From assembly GCA_031272305.1 (NCBI GenBank), contig JAISUA010000140.1:1-9620 (forward strand): 9,620 nt of DNA, given 5' to 3'. The position numbers were made by a program, and so were the translations under genes. The notes beneath the pieces were generated by a model that had not been told where the DNA came from, made no database searches, and was given only the letters and a program-made list of their open reading frames with translations. This stretch comes from Clostridioides sp. Lineage in GTDB: Bacteria; Bacillota; Clostridia; Peptostreptococcales; Peptostreptococcaceae. Position 1 is the stretch's first letter; each line of letters opens with the position of its first letter. Shown here one piece after another: positions 6,647 through 9,620 of the stretch.

Positions 6647-6655
6647 ATTATAACA
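6647..6655 (-). promoter_or_regulatory. Possible extended -10 for the two-component operon
   Basis: Minus-strand TGTTATAAT is a perfect extended -10 (TATAAT at plus 6647-6652). It is the best promoter element facing the response regulator but lies about 170 bp upstream. No good -35 is seen, so a nearer weak promoter is possible. Confidence 0.3.
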
Positions 6656-6733
6656 AATTGTTTCTAAAATATAAATAAAATGTAATTTCTATTTCTATAT
6701 CTATCAATGTAGGAAATAATGAAAAAGTTAAAT

Positions 6734-6780
6734 AAAAAGCTGTCACAATTATGATAAACTCTATCTTTAACTATGACAGC
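6734..6780 (-). terminator. Probable terminator downstream of the ferredoxin gene
   Basis: GCTGTCA (6739-6745) pairs perfectly with TGACAGC (6774-6780), with partial extra pairing inside a long loop. On the minus strand the stem is followed by five T (complement of 6734-6738), and a T run also follows on the plus strand (6784-6789). The hairpin is about 165 nt beyond the ferredoxin stop, which is rather far, so the ferredoxin mRNA would have an AT-rich 3' tail. Confidence 0.6.
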
Positions 6781-6945
6781 CTATTTTTTACAATATTTTT
6801 AAATTCAAATTTTTTTGATTCAATCTTTAAACTCAATTCATTTAGATTTAATATTTAAATTTAATTTATTTAGATTTAATTTATTTAAATTGAAATTCTT
6901 TTCTAAATTTCCATTAAGTTATTTTTTTATTAAGTTCCTTTTCAA

Positions 6946-7134
6946 TTATTCAACTGTTATTGCATCTACAGGACATCCTTCTTCTGCTTCCTTTGCACAC
7001 TCTTCTAATTCTGCTGGAATTTCTCCTTCTATACCTTCAGCATGACCTTCGTCACTCATACTAAAAACTTCTGAACATGTTCCAACACACGCACCACAAG
7101 CTATACATACATCTGGATCTACTACTGCTTTCAT
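6946..7134 (-). CDS. Small [4Fe-4S] ferredoxin
   Basis: This is a 62-residue cytosolic one-electron carrier. C10, C13 and C16 (motif CxxCxxC) together with C54 in 'GCPVDAI' can bind one [4Fe-4S] cluster. Two further cysteines, C20 and C46, sit where a second cluster would be in two-cluster clostridial ferredoxins, but the rest of that site is missing. In related single-cluster ferredoxins such a pair forms a disulfide. The acidic composition and the C-terminal 'DAITVE' fit the family. The ATG is 6 nt after a consensus AAGGAGGT (7141-7148), suggesting high expression. It is transcribed divergently from the NuoE/NuoF-like genes, with which it may exchange electrons. Confidence 0.95.
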   Translation of the reverse strand: MKAVVDPDVCIACGACVGTCSEVFSMSDEGHAEGIEGEIPAELEECAKEAEEGCPVDAITVE

Positions 7135-7140
7135 AATAAT

Positions 7141-7148
7141 ACCTCCTT
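7141..7148 (-). promoter_or_regulatory. Consensus ribosome binding site of the ferredoxin
   Basis: Minus-strand AAGGAGGT, 6 nt before the start codon, is the closest match to the anti-Shine-Dalgarno sequence in the window. Confidence 0.85.
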
Positions 7149-7240
7149 GGAATGTTTTTTATTTATTATAAAAAGACCGCTATTTTTATAATATTTATAA
7201 CGAATCTTCTATATACATATTATTCTATCATGCAAGATAA

Positions 7241-7382
7241 TTTTTTATTCATTAAAAAAATAAAATTCCTTCTTCTTATTTTACCTATGAAAATAATTTC
7301 ATATAAAATACTTTTTTATTCATTAAAGCTATAAAATTTCTTCTTAATTATTTTACCTCCAAAAATAATTCCTAAACAATTA
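7241..7382. repeat. Imperfect tandem duplication, about 71-bp unit, in the intergenic region
   Basis: TTTTTTATTCATTAAA at 7241-7256 recurs at 7312-7327, an offset of 71. The similarity continues through TAAAATT, a TTCTTCTT block, ATTTTACCT and AAAATAATT in both copies. The copies differ by scattered substitutions and a small indel, so the duplication is not recent. It does not encode a convincing peptide on either strand. Confidence 0.6.
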
Positions 7383-7612
7383 TTTTTAATTTGTAACTAT
7401 TTTTTTTTAAATAAATATGTACAAATTGATAAAAATAAATTATAATTTAGGGGTATACTGTTTGTCAAAAATTTATTATTCTTGCCCAATATACAGAAAT
7501 ACGCACATTAAATGCAAGAAATTTATAAGTTTAAATTAATAAATATGCTAAAAACTTTATTAATACTAACTTATATAAATTAGGCTACAAATTATTGAAA
7601 TAACTTAAAACT

Positions 7613-7642
7613 TTTAAATTGATTTAGTCTAAAAAGTATAAT
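7613..7642 (+). promoter_or_regulatory. Candidate promoter of the nuoE-nuoF operon
   Basis: A perfect -10 TATAAT (7637-7642) has only a weak -35-like TTTAAA (7613-7618) at 18 bp. Transcription from about 7649 would give a leader of about 105 nt that contains the hairpin at 7683-7714. Confidence 0.4.
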
Positions 7643-7682
7643 TTATTTCAAATAACAAAAGAGTCTAAAAAATCACAAAGAT

Positions 7683-7714
7683 ATTCTTAGAAATCGTTTT
7701 TCGATAATAAGAAT
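7683..7714 (+). other. Hairpin in the presumed nuoE leader
   Basis: ATTCTTA (7683-7689) pairs with TAAGAAT (7708-7714) and ATCG (7693-7696) with CGAT (7702-7705), across a small GAA/AA internal loop and a TTTTT apical loop. No T tract follows, so it is not a terminator. It might stabilise the mRNA or be an operator. Confidence 0.4.
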
Positions 7715-7742
7715 TTCTTAAACAAAAAAACTTATCTATAAA

Positions 7743-7748
7743 GGGGGT
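7743..7748 (+). promoter_or_regulatory. Ribosome binding site fixing a GTG start for nuoE
   Basis: GGGGGT at 7743-7748 places the GTG at 7755 at ideal spacing. The next in-frame ATG (7767) is 18 nt away, which is too far. Confidence 0.75.
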
Positions 7749-7754
7749 CCTTAC

Positions 7755-8231
7755 GTGTCTTGTAACATGGAAAAAAATGAAATGTTTAAGGAATTAGAAA
7801 AATATATTGATTCCTTACCGACTAAAGAGGGAGCTTTAATTAGTGTTTTACACACAGCTCAAGGAATATTTGGCTATCTGCCAGAAGAGGTGCAAGCTTT
7901 CGTAGCTGACAAACTTGAATTACCACTTTCAAAAGTTTACGGTGTTGTAACATTCTATTCATTCTTTACTACTGAACCACGTGGTGAATACGTGATAAAT
8001 GTATGTATGGGAACTGCTTGCTTTGTAAGAGGTGCTGGTGATGTACTTGCTGAATTTGAACAAGAACTTGGAATCAAAGCAGGTGAAACTACAGAAGATA
8101 TGAAATTCACACTAGGCTCATTGAGATGTGTCGGTGCTTGTGGTCTTGCTCCAGTATTAACTGTAAACGACAAAGTTTATGGTCACTGCACTCCACAACA
8201 AGTAAAAGATATACTAGCTGAATATAAATAG
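7755..8231 (+). CDS. nuoE: NuoE/HydC-like [2Fe-2S] subunit of an NADH-linked oxidoreductase
   Basis: This is a 158-residue subunit of the 24-kDa family, with an N-terminal helical part (about 8-65) and a thioredoxin-like [2Fe-2S] domain. The cluster ligands are C84 and C89 in 'VCMGTAC' and C125 and C129 in 'RCVGACG', the usual four. The family passes electrons to or from the NADH/FMN-binding NuoF-type subunit, which follows 19 nt downstream in the same operon. The length is typical. The start is GTG, chosen from the GGGGG Shine-Dalgarno sequence 7 nt upstream. In fermentative anaerobes this pair usually serves a soluble [FeFe] hydrogenase (HydABC) or formate dehydrogenase rather than respiratory complex I. 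The partner gene is outside the window, so which one cannot be said. Confidence 0.95.
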   Translation: MSCNMEKNEMFKELEKYIDSLPTKEGALISVLHTAQGIFGYLPEEVQAFVADKLELPLSKVYGVVTFYSFFTTEPRGEYVINVCMGTACFVRGAGDVLAEFEQELGIKAGETTEDMKFTLGSLRCVGACGLAPVLTVNDKVYGHCTPQQVKDILAEYK

Positions 8232-8236
8232 AAATT

Positions 8237-8243
8237 GGGAGGT
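8237..8243 (+). promoter_or_regulatory. Ribosome binding site fixing a TTG start for nuoF
   Basis: GGGAGGT lies 7 nt before TTG 8251. No in-frame ATG occurs before the conserved domain begins, so TTG is the likely start. Confidence 0.75.
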
Positions 8244-8250
8244 ATCTAAG

Positions 8251-9620
8251 TTGAATAGAATCAATTCTTTCGAAGAATTAAATAAATTATATGAAGAGTC
8301 AAAACTAAATCTTGACATTAGAAAAGCAGCTCATGCAGACGAATTCACAGTTAGAGATGGTCAATACAAAAAAGAAATCTTAATCTGTGGTGGTACTGGA
8401 TGTAAATCTGCAAGAAGTGACGAAATACTTACGAATCTTACAAACGAAATTAAAAATGCTGGACTTGAAAAAGATATATATGTATCTATTACAGGATGTT
8501 TCGGTTTCTGTGAAAAAGGACCTATAGTAAAAATATCTCCTGACAACGTTTTTTATGTACACGTTACTCCAGAAGACGCAAAAGATATAGTACAAGAACA
8601 TTTAATTGGTGGAAAAGTTATTGATAGACTTCTTTACGAAGAACCAACTATCAAACAAAAAGTTCAAACTCAAGGCGAAATGACTTTCTACAAAAAACAA
8701 GAAAGAATCGCCCTTAGAAACTGTGGTCTAATCAACCCAGAAGATATAACTGAATATATATCAGAAAAAGGTTATATGGCTTTAGGAAAATGTCTTACAG
8801 AATACACTCCTGATGATGTTATCAACATAATGTTAGAATCAGGACTTAGAGGTAGAGGTGGCGGAGGCTTCCCTACAGGTAAGAAGTGGCAATTCGCTAA
8901 AGGATATGACAATGATCAAAAATATATTATATGTAATGCTGACGAAGGTGACCCAGGTGCATTCATGGACCGTTCAATACTTGAAGGTGACCCAAACTCA
9001 GTATTAGAAGCTATGGCTATAGCTGGTTATGCAATAGGAGCTACTATTGGTAACATCTATATAAGAGCTGAATATCCTCTTGCAATCAACAGATTAAAAA
9101 TAGCTATCGAACAAGCTAGACAATTAGGTCTTCTTGGTAAAAATATTATGGGAACAGGTTTTGATTTTGATATAGAAATCAAATATGGTGCTGGTGCATT
9201 CGTATGTGGTGAAGAAACTGCTCTTATCCACTCTATCGAAGGTAACAGAGGTGAACCAACTATCAAACCTCCATTCCCTGCAGAAAGTGGTCTTTGGGAA
9301 AAACCAACTTGTGTTAACAACGTTGAAACATTGGCTAATATTCCTGCAATAATCAACAGAGGTGCCGAATGGTTTAGATCAATAGGTACTCCAAACTCAC
9401 CTGGTACAAAAGTTTTCGCTCTTGCAGGTAAAATAAACAACGTTGGACTTGTTGAAGTTCCAATGGGTATAACTTTAAGAGAAATACTATATGAAGTAGG
9501 TGGAGGAATCAAAAACGGCAAAGAATTCAAAGCTGTACAAACTGGTGGACCATCAGGTGGATGTATTCCAGCAGAATTCCTAGATACTCCAATAGATTTC
9601 GACTCATTGACTAGAATAGG
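8251..9620 (+). CDS. nuoF: NuoF/HydB-like NADH- and FMN-binding subunit (3' end beyond window)
   Basis: The open frame from TTG 8251 runs 456 codons to the window edge with no stop. An N-terminal thioredoxin-like ferredoxin domain (about 40-120) carries a possible [2Fe-2S] site: C47, C51, C83 and C87 ('CGGTGC', 'GCFGFC'). The 51-kDa flavoprotein core follows, with the glycine-rich 'RGRGGGGFPTGKKW' (200-213), 'CNADEGDPGAFMDR' (228-241) and 'CGEETALIHSIEGNRGEP' (319-336), which bind FMN and NADH. An SLBB-like region is under way at the edge. The N-terminal extra domain is typical of HydB of bifurcating hydrogenases and related formate dehydrogenase or NADP-reducing hydrogenase subunits, which usually run to about 600 residues with C-terminal iron-sulfur domains. 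It follows nuoE by 19 nt with its own RBS. The complex likely links NADH to ferredoxin and an unseen catalytic subunit. Confidence 0.95.
   Translation, partial: MNRINSFEELNKLYEESKLNLDIRKAAHADEFTVRDGQYKKEILICGGTGCKSARSDEILTNLTNEIKNAGLEKDIYVSITGCFGFCEKGPIVKISPDNVFYVHVTPEDAKDIVQEHLIGGKVIDRLLYEEPTIKQKVQTQGEMTFYKKQERIALRNCGLINPEDITEYISEKGYMALGKCLTEYTPDDVINIMLESGLRGRGGGGFPTGKKWQFAKGYDNDQKYIICNADEGDPGAFMDRSILEGDPNSVLEAMAIAGYAIGATIGNIYIRAEYPLAINRLKIAIEQARQLGLLGKNIMGTGFDFDIEIKYGAGAFVCGEETALIHSIEGNRGEPTIKPPFPAESGLWEKPTCVNNVETLANIPAIINRGAEWFRSIGTPNSPGTKVFALAGKINNVGLVEVPMGITLREILYEVGGGIKNGKEFKAVQTGGPSGGCIPAEFLDTPIDFDSLTRI

Larger units (their letters stand above)
6477..6945. other. AT-rich intergenic region between response regulator and ferredoxin
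   Basis: No gene was found here. Contents: the interleaved inverted repeats (6505-6584), a minus-strand extended -10 TGTTATAAT (plus 6647-6655) that could start the two-component operon with a leader of about 165 nt, the ferredoxin terminator (6734-6780), and a low-complexity stretch at about 6790-6945. That stretch has a 13-bp direct repeat ATTTAGATTTAAT at 6840-6852 and 6868-6880. Confidence 0.55.
7135..7754. other. Long AT-rich divergent intergenic region, ferredoxin to nuoE
   Basis: These 620 bp have no supported gene. Contents: the ferredoxin leader with a minus-strand TATAAT (plus 7165-7170) lacking a clear -35, the 71-bp tandem duplication (7241-7382), a plus-strand TATAAT at 7441-7446 with a weak TGTACA 17 bp upstream, an inverted repeat TTCTTGC (7479-7485) / GCAAGAA (7514-7520), and the candidate nuoE promoter and leader hairpin. 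I saw no recognisable riboswitch and no clear Rex-type operator. Confidence 0.55.

Noticed and set aside
6815..7045. 76-residue plus-strand open frame rich in Phe and Leu, partly antisense to the ferredoxin
   Set aside because: It comes from AT-rich repeats and the reverse of the ferredoxin, and it has no ribosome binding site.
7152..7334. 60-residue hydrophobic plus-strand frame that could look like a small membrane protein
   Set aside because: No Shine-Dalgarno sequence. The Ile/Phe/Lys/Tyr content is what AT-rich DNA gives by chance, and it runs through the tandem duplication.
7135..7754. Possible Rex (NADH-sensing) operator or a riboswitch upstream of the nuoE-like gene
   Set aside because: I looked for TTGTTAA/TTAACAA-type palindromes and for familiar riboswitch cores and found none that was convincing, only AT-rich partial matches.
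9057..9530. 157-residue minus-strand open frame inside the nuoF-like gene
   Set aside because: The opposite strand encodes highly conserved NuoF motifs throughout, so this is an antisense shadow with low-complexity Pro/Ser/Ile content.

Overview
The window is strongly AT-rich DNA from a low-GC anaerobic member of the Bacillota, probably Clostridia or Tissierellia. The evidence is the codon use (many AGA, ATA and AAA codons), Shine-Dalgarno sites of the AGGAGG/GGGGG type, a clostridial-type ferredoxin, and a NuoE/NuoF pair of the kind found in electron-bifurcating hydrogenases or formate dehydrogenases. I cannot name the species.

Layout from left to right. (1) 1-58, minus: the first 19 codons of a gene leaving the window, probably a Na+/H+:dicarboxylate or amino-acid symporter, with its own RBS, promoter and a catabolite-control-like operator. 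(2) 433-1662, plus: an M29-family aminopeptidase with all six expected active-site residues. It ends in a long bidirectional terminator shared with the convergent gene. (3) 1716-4103, minus: a large secreted lipoprotein glycoside hydrolase related to GH129/GH101. (4) 4277-6476, minus: a two-component system, an OmpR-type response regulator followed by an overlapping histidine kinase, ended by its own terminator. (5) 6946-7134, minus: a small [4Fe-4S] ferredoxin. (6) 7755-9620, plus: a nuoE-like [2Fe-2S] subunit and the start of a nuoF/hydB-like flavoprotein that runs off the window.

Two functional themes emerge. The first is a surface glycan-degradation locus. The response regulator and kinase sit immediately upstream of the glycoside hydrolase on the same strand, and the hydrolase promoter carries a perfect 9-bp direct repeat with an 11-bp period, as expected for an OmpR/PhoB-family dimer. 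This suggests that the two-component system controls the hydrolase. Both the hydrolase and the kinase sensor domain also carry short Lys/Glu-rich in-frame tandem repeats. The second theme is redox metabolism: a ferredoxin divergently placed from a NuoE-NuoF module, consistent with NADH/ferredoxin electron bifurcation. The catalytic subunit would lie beyond the right edge.

The three long gene-free stretches (59-432, 6477-6945 and 7135-7754) are very AT-rich. They hold promoters, terminators, inverted repeats and one approximately 71-bp tandem duplication, but I see no further genes or known structured RNAs in them.
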